A DNA stretch of 64,000 nt, taken from assembly GCF_016863635.1 (NCBI RefSeq), contig NZ_BOPG01000067.1:94846-158845 (forward strand), in the 5' to 3' direction. Positions 9,130 to 18,737 of this stretch are shown here, piece by piece. The position numbers were made by a program, and so were the translations under genes. Origin of the DNA: Virgisporangium aurantiacum. GTDB taxonomy: Bacteria > Actinomycetota > Actinomycetes > Mycobacteriales > Micromonosporaceae. Within the stretch, counting starts at the first letter, position 1, and every line of letters starts with the position of its first letter. A model generated the notes under the pieces. It saw nothing but the letters and a program-made list of their open reading frames with translations, was not told the origin of the DNA and did no database searches.

Positions 9130-10498
9130 ATGCGTCAGGAATGGCATCACTTCCAGTTCCCCGGCCCGGAGATCGGGCAGTCCGTCGACGACGGGTCGGT
9201 AGACCTGGACCGCTGGCGTAGCCTCCCGCGGGCGCAGACCCCGCCGTGGCCCGACCAGGCGGCGGTCGACGACGTCATGAAGGTGCTCAACGTCGTCCCG
9301 CCGATCGTGGCACCGTACGAGGTCGACCACATGCGCGAGAAGCTCGCCCTGGTCGCCGACGGCAAGGCGTTCCTGCTCCAGGGCGGCGACTGCGCGGAGA
9401 CGTTCGCCGACAACACGTCGGAGCACCTGCTCGCCAACGCCCGCACGCTGCTGCAGATGGCCGTGGTGCTCACGTACGGCGCGTCGCTGCCGGTGATCAA
9501 GGTGAGCCGGGTCGCCGGGCAGTACACCAAGCCGCGCTCGAAGCCGCTCGACGCGCTCGGGCTGCCCGCCTACCGCGGCGACATGATCAACTCGCTGGAG
9601 CCGACGCCCGAGGCCCGGGTCGCCGACCCGCAGCGCATGATCCGCGTGTACGCCAACTCGTCGAGCGCGATGAACATGCTGCGCGCCTACCTCCACGGCG
9701 GCATGGCCGACCTGCACGCGGTGCACGACTGGAACAAGGGCTTCGTGCGCACGTCCGCCGCCGGCCAGCGGTACGAGGCGATCGCCCGCGAGATCGACCG
9801 TGCGATCGGCTTCATGCAGGCCTGCGGCGTCGACGACTCGGCGCTGCGCACCGCCGACGTGTTCTGCTCGCACGAGGCGCTCGCGCTGGAGTACGAGCGG
9901 CCGCTCACCCGGGTGGTCGGCGAGCGCGCGTACGGGCTGTCGGGCCATTTCCTGTGGATCGGCGAGCGCACCAAGCAGCTCGACGGCGCGCACGTCGACT
10001 ACATGTCCCGCATCGCCAACCCGATCGGCGTCAAGCTCGGCCCCACCACCACGCCGGAACTGGCGATCGAGCTGTGCGAGCGGCTCAACCCCGGCAACGT
10101 GCCCGGCCGGCTCACGCTGATCAGCCGCATGGGCAACGACAAGGTCCGTGACGCGCTGCCGTCGATCGTCGAGAAGGTCACCGCGGCCGGCCAGCGGGTG
10201 GTGTGGCAGTGCGACCCGATGCACGGCAACACGGTCGAGTCGCTCAAGGGCTACAAGACCCGCCACTTCGACCGGATCGTCGACGAGGTGCTCGGCTACT
10301 TCGAGGTGCACCGCCAGCTCGGCACCCATCCGGGCGGGTTGCACGTCGAGCTCACCGGTGAAGACGTCACCGAGTGCCTCGGCGGCGCGCAGGAGATCGC
10401 CGACGCCGACCTCGAACGCCGTTACGAGACGGCGTGCGACCCGCGGCTGAACACCCAGCAGTCGCTGGAACTGGCCTTCCTGGTGGCGGAGATGCTCC

Positions 10499-10506
<8 letters not shown>
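9130..10506 (+). CDS. aroG: Class II 3-deoxy-D-arabino-heptulosonate 7-phosphate synthase
   Basis: The 458-residue enzyme condenses phosphoenolpyruvate and erythrose 4-phosphate, the first step of the shikimate pathway. It is the plant-like class II type. LLQGGDCAETFADN contains the metal Cys (about residue 87); KVSRVAGQYTKPRSKP, GERTKQLDGAHVDY and QCDPMHGNT follow in the expected order, the last with a metal-binding His. The length matches actinobacterial AroG. Threonine aldolase begins eight bases before its stop, implying translational coupling. Confidence 0.96.
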
Positions 10507-11545
<1,039 letters not shown>

Positions 11546-11630
11546 GGATTCGCCCCGCGCGGCGCGGGTAGGTGACCGGTTCGACGATCACTCACCGCGC
11601 CCGCCGGGCGCCCGCCATGGTGGAGGAAAT

Positions 11631-11894
11631 ATGCGACTCAACGACGACGACATCGTCTCTGGTGGCCCGGGCGGAGCCAACGAGGGTCCCGCCGACGGCG
11701 GGGCCAACGCCCACGAGCACGACGGCGCCGCCGACGGCACCATCGCCGACGAGGGTGTCGCCGACGGCGGCGCCAACACCGCTCCCGACGCCGAGGACGG
11801 CGGAGCCGACGGCGCCGCCGAGGGCGTGGCCGACGGCGGCGCCAACACCGGCCCCGACGCCGAGGACGGCGGCGCCGACGGCACCGCCCGGTAA
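11631..11894 (+). CDS. Repeat-built acidic peptide, candidate modified-peptide precursor
   Basis: The 87-residue peptide has a strong GGAGG site before ATG 11631. After a 17-residue head (MRLNDDDIVSGGPGGAN) come three tandem 23-24 residue units, each starting EG(P/V)ADGGAN and ending in DG(A/G)ADG(T/A). The units at about 41-63 and 64-87 are nearly identical. Composition is almost only Gly, Ala, Asp, Glu, Asn, Thr and Pro, with no Cys or Ser in the repeats, so lanthipeptide- or thiopeptide-type chemistry is unlikely. The next gene, a JmjC oxygenase, overlaps its stop by one base (TAATG). This arrangement suggests that the peptide is the oxygenase's substrate, perhaps hydroxylated at Asn or Asp; that is inference. 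It could instead be a small acidic linker protein. Confidence 0.7.
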   Translation: MRLNDDDIVSGGPGGANEGPADGGANAHEHDGAADGTIADEGVADGGANTAPDAEDGGADGAAEGVADGGANTGPDAEDGGADGTAR

Positions 11895-13123
11895 TGACGG
11901 GTGTGGTGGAGCGGGCCGACGTCCGGCCCGCTCTCCGGCGCTGTGTCGGGATCCCCGTCGACGAGTTCGTCTCGAAGCACTGGGGGCAGGCGCCGCTGCT
12001 GTCCCGTCCGCCGGGCGGCTTCGCCGACCTGTTCGGGCTCGACGCGGTCGACGAACTGCTGAGCACGCACGGCCTGCGGACCCCGTTCGTGCGGGTGGCC
12101 CGCGACGGCACGGTGCTGCCGAAGGCCGAGTTCACCGGCAGCGGCGGCGCGGGCGCGGAGATCGGCGACCAGGTGCTCGACGAGAAGGTGCTCGGCCTGC
12201 TGTGCGATGGGGCCACGATCGTGCTTCAGGGCCTGCACCGCACCTGGGCGCCGCTGGCGTCCTTCACCGCGCGGCTGCATCACGATCTCGGGCACCCGGT
12301 GCAGATCAACGCGTACGTCACGCCGGCCGGCAACCGCGGGTTCGCCACCCACTACGACACCCACGACGTCTTCGTGCTGCAGATCGCCGGCCGCAAGCGG
12401 TGGACGATCCACCCGCCGGTGATGGTCGACCCGCTGCCCCTGCAGGCCTGGGGCGGCCGGTCCGACGAGGTGGCGGCCGCGGCGTCCGGACCGGCCGCGA
12501 TCGACCGGGTGTTCACCCCGGGCGACGCGCTCTACCTGCCGCGCGGCTGGCTGCACTCGGCGGAGGCCGTGGGTGAGCTGTCGGTCCACCTGACCATCGG
12601 GATCCGCACCGTCACCCGGTACGCGCTGGTCGAGGAGATGCTGGCGATGGCGGTGGGCGCCCAGCCGCTGCGGGCGTCGCTGCCGTTCGGCGTCGACGTG
12701 GCCGACCCGGCCGCCGTGGAGCCGGAACTGGCCGCCACCGTTGCGGCGCTGCGCGACTGGCTGACCACCGTCGACCCGGCCGAGGTCGCCGGCCGGCTGC
12801 GGGAGCGGTTCTGGCCGGGGGACCGGCCGGCCCCGCTGCGTCCGCTGGCCCAGGCCGCGTTCCGCGCCGGACTCGACCGCGACAGCCTGGTGACGGCGCG
12901 GCCCGGCCTGCGCTGGCGGCTGGAGCACGACGACCCGCGGACGGTGACGCTGCGGACGTTCGACCGCACGCTCACCATGCCGGCCGGATGCGCGCCGGCA
13001 CTGGAGTGGCTGCTGGCCGGACCGGTCCGCCGGGTCGCCGACACGCCCGGCCTCGACGAGGTCGACGACGCGCTGGTGCTGGCCCGCCGCCTGCTCAAGG
13101 AAGCGGTCCTGGTCCCCGCCTAG
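11894..13123 (+). CDS. JmjC/cupin (RoxA-like) 2-oxoglutarate oxygenase
   Basis: The 409-residue protein has the layout of bacterial ribosomal oxygenase YcfD/RoxA: a JmjC (cupin_4) domain, a helical dimerisation region and a C-terminal winged helix (about 330-408). The iron site is His153-x-Asp155 (FATHYDTHDVFVLQIAGRKRW) with distal His221 (LPRGWLHSAE). RKRW supplies the likely 2-oxoglutarate-binding Lys or Arg. YcfD hydroxylates an Arg of ribosomal protein L16, while relatives hydroxylate His or Asn. Here the gene is translationally coupled to the repeat peptide, which makes that peptide the first substrate to test. It ends in a CTAG shared with the nfo stop. Confidence 0.88.
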   Translation: MTGVVERADVRPALRRCVGIPVDEFVSKHWGQAPLLSRPPGGFADLFGLDAVDELLSTHGLRTPFVRVARDGTVLPKAEFTGSGGAGAEIGDQVLDEKVLGLLCDGATIVLQGLHRTWAPLASFTARLHHDLGHPVQINAYVTPAGNRGFATHYDTHDVFVLQIAGRKRWTIHPPVMVDPLPLQAWGGRSDEVAAAASGPAAIDRVFTPGDALYLPRGWLHSAEAVGELSVHLTIGIRTVTRYALVEEMLAMAVGAQPLRASLPFGVDVADPAAVEPELAATVAALRDWLTTVDPAEVAGRLRERFWPGDRPAPLRPLAQAAFRAGLDRDSLVTARPGLRWRLEHDDPRTVTLRTFDRTLTMPAGCAPALEWLLAGPVRRVADTPGLDEVDDALVLARRLLKEAVLVPA

Positions 13124-14007
13124 ACGAGGGTCCGCAGCGCGGCGATGTCCTTGGCGTGGCCCTCGTGCACCGGGGCGCTCGGGGTCTCCACGATCACCGG
13201 GACGCCCCGGGTGGCCGGGTGGGCGAGCAGCGCGGCGAACGGGTCGAGCCCGATCGCGCCGGCGCCGACGTTCTCGTGCCGGTCGCGGGTGGAGCCGCAG
13301 GCGTCCTTCGAGTCGTTGGCGTGCACCAGCCGGAGGCGGCCCGGGCCGACGGTGTCGACCAGCGCGTCCATCGTGGCGGCGGCCCCGCCGGGAGCGGCGA
13401 GGTCGTGGCCGGCGGCCCAGGCGTGGCAGGTGTCGAAGCAGACGCCGAGCATCGGGTGCCGGCCGACCGCGTCGAAGTACGGGCCGAGGTCCTCGACCCG
13501 CTTCGCCAGGCACTGGCCGCCGCCGGCGCTGGGCTCGACCAGCAGCAGCGGACCGTCGGGGTCGAGGCCGTCGAGGATCGGGAGCAGCACCTCGCCGGCC
13601 TGCCGGATCGCCGCGTCGCGCGGTGCGTCGACGGCGCTGCCGGCGTGGAAGACCACCCCGCGCGCGCCGATCTCACCGGCCCGGCGCAGCGCGTGCCGCA
13701 ACGTCTCGGCGGACTGGGCGACCGTGGCCGGCGTCGGCGAACCGAGGTTGACCAGCAGGCAGGCGTGCACCCACGCCTCGACGTCGCGCTCGGCGCACAG
13801 GGCCCGGAACGCCTCGTCCTGCTCGGGCGAGCCGTCGGGACGGGCCCAGCCGCGCGGATTCGACACGTACACCTGGACGACGTCTGCCGACGTGGCGTCG
13901 ACGTATCCGGTGACGCCCTTCGCCAGTCCACCGGCAGCGGTGGCGTGCCCGCCGACCCGCCGACGCGTCGCGGTCGCGGGCGACCGTGACCCGTCGGCTA
14001 GCCGCAC
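13120..14007 (-). CDS. nfo: Endonuclease IV (apurinic/apyrimidinic endonuclease)
   Basis: The 295-residue TIM-barrel nuclease repairs abasic sites and 3'-blocked ends. Zinc-binding elements are visible in order: GGHATAAGGLAKG at the N-terminus, GVVFHAGSAVD, LVEPSAGGGQCLAKRVEDLG, GVCFDTCHAWAAGHDL, HANDSKDACGSTRDRHENVG and VIVETPS. Start GTG 14007 has GGAGG ten bases upstream and overlaps the end of pknL by ten bases, so it is expressed with that gene. Some frames extend further upstream but run antiparallel through the kinase's PASTA region and are not real. Confidence 0.94.
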   Translation of the reverse strand: MRLADGSRSPATATRRRVGGHATAAGGLAKGVTGYVDATSADVVQVYVSNPRGWARPDGSPEQDEAFRALCAERDVEAWVHACLLVNLGSPTPATVAQSAETLRHALRRAGEIGARGVVFHAGSAVDAPRDAAIRQAGEVLLPILDGLDPDGPLLLVEPSAGGGQCLAKRVEDLGPYFDAVGRHPMLGVCFDTCHAWAAGHDLAAPGGAAATMDALVDTVGPGRLRLVHANDSKDACGSTRDRHENVGAGAIGLDPFAALLAHPATRGVPVIVETPSAPVHEGHAKDIAALRTLV

Positions 14008-15965
14008 AGGATCCGGACCTCCTCGCCCTTCTTGAGCTGGGCGCCTCCGCCGGGGTCCTGGATGACCACGCGGCCGTTGTCGTTGCCGAACACGCGCACC
14101 TTGAAGCCGGCGGCCTCGAGGATCCGCTTCGCGTCCGCCGCCGACTGGCCGCGCACCTCGGGCACACTGACGACCGGCGGGCCCTTGCTCACGGTGAGCG
14201 TGACCTCGTTGCCCTCTTCGAGCCCGGCGCCCTCGTCGGGGCTCTGCGCGACGACGGTGCCGGCCGGCTTGTCGTCCTCGCGCTCCTCGGTCTTCACCTT
14301 GAGCTTGAGCTTCTCCAGCTCGCGCGTGGCCTGGTCGACGTTCTTGCCGACGACGTTCGGGACCTTGATCGGTGCCGGCCCCTTGCTGACCGTGACCGTG
14401 ATCTTGGTGTTCGGCCCGACCTCGCCGCCGGCCGGCGGGTCGGTCTTGATCACCAGGTCCACCTCGTACAGGTCGCTGTACTCCAGCGCCCGTTCGACGA
14501 TCATCTTCTTCGCCTGCAGGTCGCCGGTCGCGTCGTCGATCTTCTTGCCGATGACGTCGGGGATCGTGTAGCGCTCGCGGCCCAGCGACAGGGTCAGCGT
14601 GACCTGGCCGCCGCCGACGATGCGGGCGCCCGGGGCGGGATCCTGGCCGATGACCGTGTCCTTGGCCTGCTTCTCGTCGTACCGGGGCGGCCCGTACTTG
14701 ACGGTGAAGCCGCCCTCCTTGGCCGTGGCCTCCGCCTGTGCCTTCGTCTTCGCGACGAGGTCGGGCGCCTCGGTGTAGCGGCCGATGCCGAACCAGTAGC
14801 CGCCGATCGCGGCCAGCAGGCCCATCGCCACCAGCGCCGCGGCCAGCCCCAGCCGGCCGCGCGGATGCGCGTTGACGGCGGCGATCAGGCCGGCGAGGCC
14901 GCCGGCGCCCGCACCGGTCGCGGCGCGCCGCCGGGGCTGCGGCCGGTCGCCGGGCAGCCGCGCCCAGCCCGGCCGGTCGGGGTGGAGGCTCGGGACGATC
15001 GTGGTGTCGCCGTACACGCCGGTCGGGTCGATCCGTGGCACCGCGACGGTCGGGCCGGCCATCGGGGCCGACCGGGTGCTGACCGCGAGCCCCACGTCCT
15101 CCCGGGCCGACTGCACCTCGGCGAGCATGGCACCGGCGTCGGTGGGCCGGCCGCCCGGGTCGCGGCGGGTGGCCCGGGCGACGAGGTCGTCGAGCACCGG
15201 CGGCAGGCCCGGGGTGAACCGCGACGGCGCCGGGACGTCGTGCTGCACGTGCTGCCACGCGACGTCGACCGGGCGCGGGGCGTCGTACGGTACCCGGCCG
15301 GTGAGCATCTCGAACAGCACGATGCCGGCCGAGTACACGTCGGTACGCGGGTCGGCGTGGCCGTCGGTGACCAGTTCGGGCGCCACGTACGCGGCGGTCG
15401 CCAGCAGTTGGCCGCCGCCGCTCTCGTCGGCCTTCTCGACCGCGCGGGCGAGGCCGAAGTCGGCCACCTTCACCACGCCGTCGACGATGCTGTTGGCGCT
15501 GCCGCCCGGAGCCTCGGCGACGAGCACGTTCTCGGGCTTGATGTCGCGGTGCACCAGCCCGGCCCGGTGGGCCGCGGCGACCGCGGCGAGCACCTGCTCC
15601 ATCACGGCGAGCGCCTCGACCGGTTGCAGGCGCCGCCGGTCGGCGAGCACCTCGCGCAGGGTGTGGCCGCGCACGTACTCCATGACGAGGTACGGCAGGC
15701 CGTTGAAGGTGCCCTGGTCGTAGACCGCGACCACGTTCGGGTGGGTGAGGCGGGCGATCGTCTTCGCCTCGTCGATGAACCGGCTGAGGAACCGCGGGTC
15801 ATCGGCCTGGGTGGGGTGGATTATCTTCACCGCCACCGTGCGTTCGAGGCGTTCGTCGACCGCCATGTACACGGTCGCCATGCCGCCCCGGGCGACGCGT
15901 GACTTCACCCGGTAGCGCCCGTCGAAGAGCGAACCGAGCATCGCGTCGGCGACTGAGGTGTCCAT
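13998..15965 (-). CDS. pknL: Transmembrane Ser/Thr protein kinase with four PASTA domains
   Basis: The 655-residue protein has an N-terminal kinase domain: VARGGMATVY, VAVKII, HRDIKPENVLV, DFGLARAV and YVAPELV. An Ala/Pro/Arg-rich juxtamembrane stretch leads to one membrane helix (LGLAAALVAMGLLAAIGGYWFGI). Four PASTA repeats follow (APDLVAKT, IPDVIGKK, VPNVVGKN, VPEVRGQS), which bind muropeptides or lipid II outside the cell. The neighbourhood (Rv2175c-type gene, aroG, exoribonuclease, polyprenyl synthase) matches mycobacterial pknL, and corynebacterial PknL also has PASTA repeats. ATG 15965 was chosen because the kinase domain starts soon after; ATG 15998 lies upstream, beyond a palindrome. 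It regulates cell-wall growth or division by family role. Confidence 0.93.
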   Translation of the reverse strand: MDTSVADAMLGSLFDGRYRVKSRVARGGMATVYMAVDERLERTVAVKIIHPTQADDPRFLSRFIDEAKTIARLTHPNVVAVYDQGTFNGLPYLVMEYVRGHTLREVLADRRRLQPVEALAVMEQVLAAVAAAHRAGLVHRDIKPENVLVAEAPGGSANSIVDGVVKVADFGLARAVEKADESGGGQLLATAAYVAPELVTDGHADPRTDVYSAGIVLFEMLTGRVPYDAPRPVDVAWQHVQHDVPAPSRFTPGLPPVLDDLVARATRRDPGGRPTDAGAMLAEVQSAREDVGLAVSTRSAPMAGPTVAVPRIDPTGVYGDTTIVPSLHPDRPGWARLPGDRPQPRRRAATGAGAGGLAGLIAAVNAHPRGRLGLAAALVAMGLLAAIGGYWFGIGRYTEAPDLVAKTKAQAEATAKEGGFTVKYGPPRYDEKQAKDTVIGQDPAPGARIVGGGQVTLTLSLGRERYTIPDVIGKKIDDATGDLQAKKMIVERALEYSDLYEVDLVIKTDPPAGGEVGPNTKITVTVSKGPAPIKVPNVVGKNVDQATRELEKLKLKVKTEEREDDKPAGTVVAQSPDEGAGLEEGNEVTLTVSKGPPVVSVPEVRGQSAADAKRILEAAGFKVRVFGNDNGRVVIQDPGGGAQLKKGEEVRILCG

Positions 15966-15975
15966 CGCAGGCGAG

Positions 15976-15997
15976 TGTACGGCCGCACGGCCGTACA
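15976..15997. promoter_or_regulatory. 22-bp palindrome upstream of pknL
   Basis: Two perfect 10-base arms (TGTACGGCCG and its complement) flank a CA centre, ending 10 bases before the pknL ATG. The position fits an operator, or an RNA hairpin masking the ribosome site. No regulator is known for it. Confidence 0.6.
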
Positions 15998-15999
15998 TT

Positions 16000-16578
16000 T
16001 CACCGCCTGCCGCGGTGACCACGTGATCGAGAACCGTCGGTATCGCTCTGGCTACTCTGCGATGCCGATGGTGCCGGGTCGGAGGAACTGGCACTGGCGG
16101 GGGCGCTCGACGGGGGCAGCGAACTGCCCTCGGTGACCGGCGGCGGTGGCGGTGGGGGTGGGGTGGTCGACCCCGGCACCGGCGACTGCGACGGGCGGGG
16201 CGCCGCGGGCAGCCGCGGGGTCACCGGGGTCGCGCCGCCGCCCGTCCCGCCGGCTGCCGCCGTACCGGCCGGTGCGGTCGCGGTGGCGGCGTACCCCTGC
16301 GTGAGCGGCGGCCCGTCCGGATCGCCGACGGCGGCGAGGCCGCCGCTGATCGCGAGGAACGCGCCGGCCGCGCCGCCGGCGAGCAGCAGGGTGACGCCCG
16401 TGAGCGGCACCACCCGCGACGGCGGCCGCACCGACGGGGCGGTGGGCTCGAACTCCTCGGTGAACGCGCCCCCGAGCTTGGTCGCGCGGTGCGAGGCGAG
16501 GTCGTAGCGCGCGGAGCGCCACGCCCCGACGCACTCTTGCCGCAGCGCGTGCCACAGGTTCAACGATCGTCCTTCCAT
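16000..16578 (-). CDS. Single-pass membrane protein with Pro/Ser-rich tail
   Basis: The 192-residue protein starts MEGRSLNLWHALRQECVGAWRSARYDL, a basic, amphipathic cytoplasmic head. One hydrophobic helix follows near 60-85 (VVPLTGVTLLLAGGAAGAFLAISGG), then a long low-complexity Ala/Thr/Pro/Ser tail with a run of eight prolines. It is not a recognised family. It lies directly upstream of pknL on the same strand, with the pknL palindrome beyond its end, so it may be co-expressed or a substrate; that is inference. The tail length is likely variable between relatives. The frame's coherent head and membrane helix support coding. Confidence 0.7.
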   Translation of the reverse strand: MEGRSLNLWHALRQECVGAWRSARYDLASHRATKLGGAFTEEFEPTAPSVRPPSRVVPLTGVTLLLAGGAAGAFLAISGGLAAVGDPDGPPLTQGYAATATAPAGTAAAGGTGGGATPVTPRLPAAPRPSQSPVPGSTTPPPPPPPPVTEGSSLPPSSAPASASSSDPAPSASQSSQSDTDGSRSRGHRGRR

Positions 16579-16648
16579 CGGTGTCTACTCGGTCGGTGGT
16601 CGGCGCTGTCGCTTCGCCGCCGGGTGGGGGACATGGCACCCTGGTGCG

Positions 16649-16999
16649 GTGACCGAAGAGCCCGTCGAACCAGCAGGGTGGATTACTGTCCCGGATCTCG
16701 CGGAACGGCTGGAGGTGCCCGTCACCCGGGTGCACCAGATGCTGCGCGACCACCATCTGCTGGCCGTGCGCCGCGACGGCGTGCTCCGGATACCCGCGGA
16801 ACTCGTTGCCGGTAAAGGCGTTCTCAAGCACCTCCCCGGGGTGCTGACCGTGCTCTTCGACGCTGGGTACAACGACGAAGAGGCCATGCGGTGGCTGTAC
16901 ACCAAAGACGACTCCCTTCCGGGTGGTACGCCCGCGGCGGCGCTCGACGGGGCCGCGGCCACCGAGGTGAAGCGGCGCGCCCAGGCGCTCGGCTTCTAG
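16649..16999 (+). CDS. Rv2175c-family DNA-binding protein
   Basis: The 116-residue protein has an N-terminal winged helix-turn-helix (about 10-60; WITVPDLAERLEVPVTRVHQMLRDHHLLAVRR) and the C-terminal Rv2175c domain (IPAELVAGKGVLKHLPGVLTVLFDAGYNDEEAMRWLY). In M. tuberculosis Rv2175c is phosphorylated by PknL, which abolishes DNA binding. Here pknL is also the nearest kinase and diverges from it. The GTG start at 16649 has no strong ribosome site. It may be the kinase's substrate in this organism by conservation; targets are unknown. Confidence 0.92.
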   Translation: MTEEPVEPAGWITVPDLAERLEVPVTRVHQMLRDHHLLAVRRDGVLRIPAELVAGKGVLKHLPGVLTVLFDAGYNDEEAMRWLYTKDDSLPGGTPAAALDGAAATEVKRRAQALGF

Positions 17000-17003
17000 C
17001 GGT

Positions 17004-17330
17004 GTGCGGCACCTGACCTATCTCGCCGTGCTCGGTGGCTGCCTGGCCGGCGCCCTCTGGCTGGAGCCGTTCCTGCGGGTCGGCGTGCTGCGGCGCTGGC
17101 GCCGGCTGGTGCTCACCGTCGTGCCGGTGGCGGTCGTGTTCGTGCTGTGGGACCTGGCCGCGATCGCCGCCGGCCACTGGGACTTCGACCCCGAACAGAC
17201 CACCGGGATCGTGCTGCCCGGCCGGCTGCCGCTGGACGAACTGCTGTTCTTCCTCGTGGTACCGGTGTGCGCGATCCTCGGTTTCGAGGCGGTCCGCCGG
17301 GTCCTGCGCTGGAAGGCCGGAGACGAGTGA
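17004..17330 (+). CDS. crtYc: Lycopene cyclase subunit CrtYc
   Basis: The 108-residue integral membrane protein has three hydrophobic helices and the PLDELLFFLVVPV motif of heterodimeric actinobacterial lycopene cyclases, which form beta-ionone rings. The start is GTG 17004, with another GTG at 17002 in a different frame. It follows the Rv2175c gene by four bases. The crtYd start overlaps its stop (GTGA). Confidence 0.9.
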   Translation: MRHLTYLAVLGGCLAGALWLEPFLRVGVLRRWRRLVLTVVPVAVVFVLWDLAAIAAGHWDFDPEQTTGIVLPGRLPLDELLFFLVVPVCAILGFEAVRRVLRWKAGDE

Positions 17331-17641
17331 CGTATACGGTCGCCGCCGTGCTCGGCGCGCTGGCGGCGGTGGGCGTCGACCTGTTCGTCCTGCGGACCCG
17401 GCTGCTCGCGCGCGGCCTCTTCTGGGCCACCTACCCGATCATCATCGGGTTCCAGCTGCTGTCGAACGGGATCCTCACCGGGCGCGGCGTGGTGCGCTAC
17501 GACCCGGACGCGATCATCGGCGTCCGGATCGCCTACGCGCCGGTGGAGGACCTGGTGTTCGGGTTCGCGCTCGTCCTCGCGTCGCTGTCGACGTGGGTGT
17601 GGTGGGGCCGGCGCGGCGTGGATCCGCCGGACCCGGGCTAG
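17327..17641 (+). CDS. crtYd: Lycopene cyclase subunit CrtYd
   Basis: The 104-residue partner of CrtYc begins MTYTVAAVLGALAAVGVDLFVLRTRLL and carries the second cyclase motif APVEDLVFGFALVL with three membrane helices. Both subunits are needed for ring closure of lycopene. The GTG overlaps the crtYc stop by four bases. Its TAG overlaps the stop of convergent crtE in a CTAG. Confidence 0.9.
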   Translation: MTYTVAAVLGALAAVGVDLFVLRTRLLARGLFWATYPIIIGFQLLSNGILTGRGVVRYDPDAIIGVRIAYAPVEDLVFGFALVLASLSTWVWWGRRGVDPPDPG

Positions 17642-18699
17642 TCCCGACGGCGGGTCGCCGCGGCGGCCAGCGCCCGCAGCACCTCGGCCGCCTCCGGATC
17701 GAGGGTGACCGCGCCGAGCGCGTCGACCGCCGCGGCGGTGAGGTCGGCGATGCGGCTCTCGGTGCGGGCCAGGGCGCCGCTGGCGGTGATGGTGTCGCGC
17801 AGTTCGGCCACGCCGGCCGCGTCGAGGGCCGGGTCGCCGAGCCGCTTCTCGAACGCGGCGGCCGTGCCCGCGTCGACCGCTTCCAGGGTGGCGGCGACCA
17901 GGAACGTGCGCTTGCCCTCGCGCAGGTCGTCGCCGGCCGGCTTCCCGGTGACCGCGGGGTCGCCGAAGACGCCGAGCACGTCGTCGCGCAGCTGGAACGC
18001 CTCACCGAGCGGCAGCCCGTACCCGGAGTACGCGGCCACGACGTCGGCACCGGCACCGGCCAGCGCGGCGCCCATCAGCAGCGGCCGCTCGATCGTGTAC
18101 TTGCCCGACTTGAACCGGGCCACCAGGCTCGCCCGGCGCACCGACGAGTCGCCGGTGGCCTGGGCCTGCACGTCGAGGTACTGACCGACGGTGACCTCGG
18201 TGCGCATCTCGTCGAACACCGGACGCACCCGGGCCAGGGCCGCCCCGTCGACGCCGCTGGTGTGCAGCAGTTCGTCGGACCACACCAGGCACAGGTCACC
18301 GAGCAGGATCGCGGCCGCCCGTCCGAACGCCTCCCGGTCGCCGAGCCAGTCGCCGTCGGCGTGCAGGGCGGCGAACCGGCGGTGCGCGGCCGGCTCACCG
18401 CGCCGGGTGTCGGACCCGTCCATGACGTCGTCGTGGATCAGCGCGCTCGCCTGCACGAGCTCGAGCGCGGACACGGCGGCCAGCACCTCGGGCCGGTCGA
18501 CCCCGCCGGCGCCCCGGTACCCCCAGTAGGCGAACGCCGGCCGGAGCCGCTTGCCGCCGCCGAGCACCAGCGACCGCGCGGCGGCGAGGACCGGCGCCAG
18601 CGCGTCGGGCTCGATGCCGACGAACCGCTCCTGCTGGCGGGCGAGGAAGGCGGCCAGCGTCTCGTGGACCCGGACCCGCAGCCCGGCCCGGTCGAGCAC
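17638..18699 (-). CDS. crtE: Polyprenyl (geranylgeranyl) diphosphate synthase
   Basis: The 353-residue all-helical prenyltransferase extends allylic diphosphates with isopentenyl diphosphate, giving precursors for carotenoids. The first Asp-rich motif is IHDDVMDGSDTRRG near residue 88, with LGGGKRLRP before it and FKSGKYTIERPL after it. The second is QLRDDVLGVFGDP near 235. GTG 18699 has an AGAGG site seven bases upstream; GTG 18726 is an alternative. The M. tuberculosis counterpart in this neighbourhood is idsA2. Product length (C20 or C25) is not certain from sequence alone. Confidence 0.9.
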   Translation of the reverse strand: MLDRAGLRVRVHETLAAFLARQQERFVGIEPDALAPVLAAARSLVLGGGKRLRPAFAYWGYRGAGGVDRPEVLAAVSALELVQASALIHDDVMDGSDTRRGEPAAHRRFAALHADGDWLGDREAFGRAAAILLGDLCLVWSDELLHTSGVDGAALARVRPVFDEMRTEVTVGQYLDVQAQATGDSSVRRASLVARFKSGKYTIERPLLMGAALAGAGADVVAAYSGYGLPLGEAFQLRDDVLGVFGDPAVTGKPAGDDLREGKRTFLVAATLEAVDAGTAAAFEKRLGDPALDAAGVAELRDTITASGALARTESRIADLTAAAVDALGAVTLDPEAAEVLRALAAAATRRRD

Positions 18700-18737
18700 A
18701 GCCGAACCTCTTTCAGGGGACGTCACGATCAGCGACG

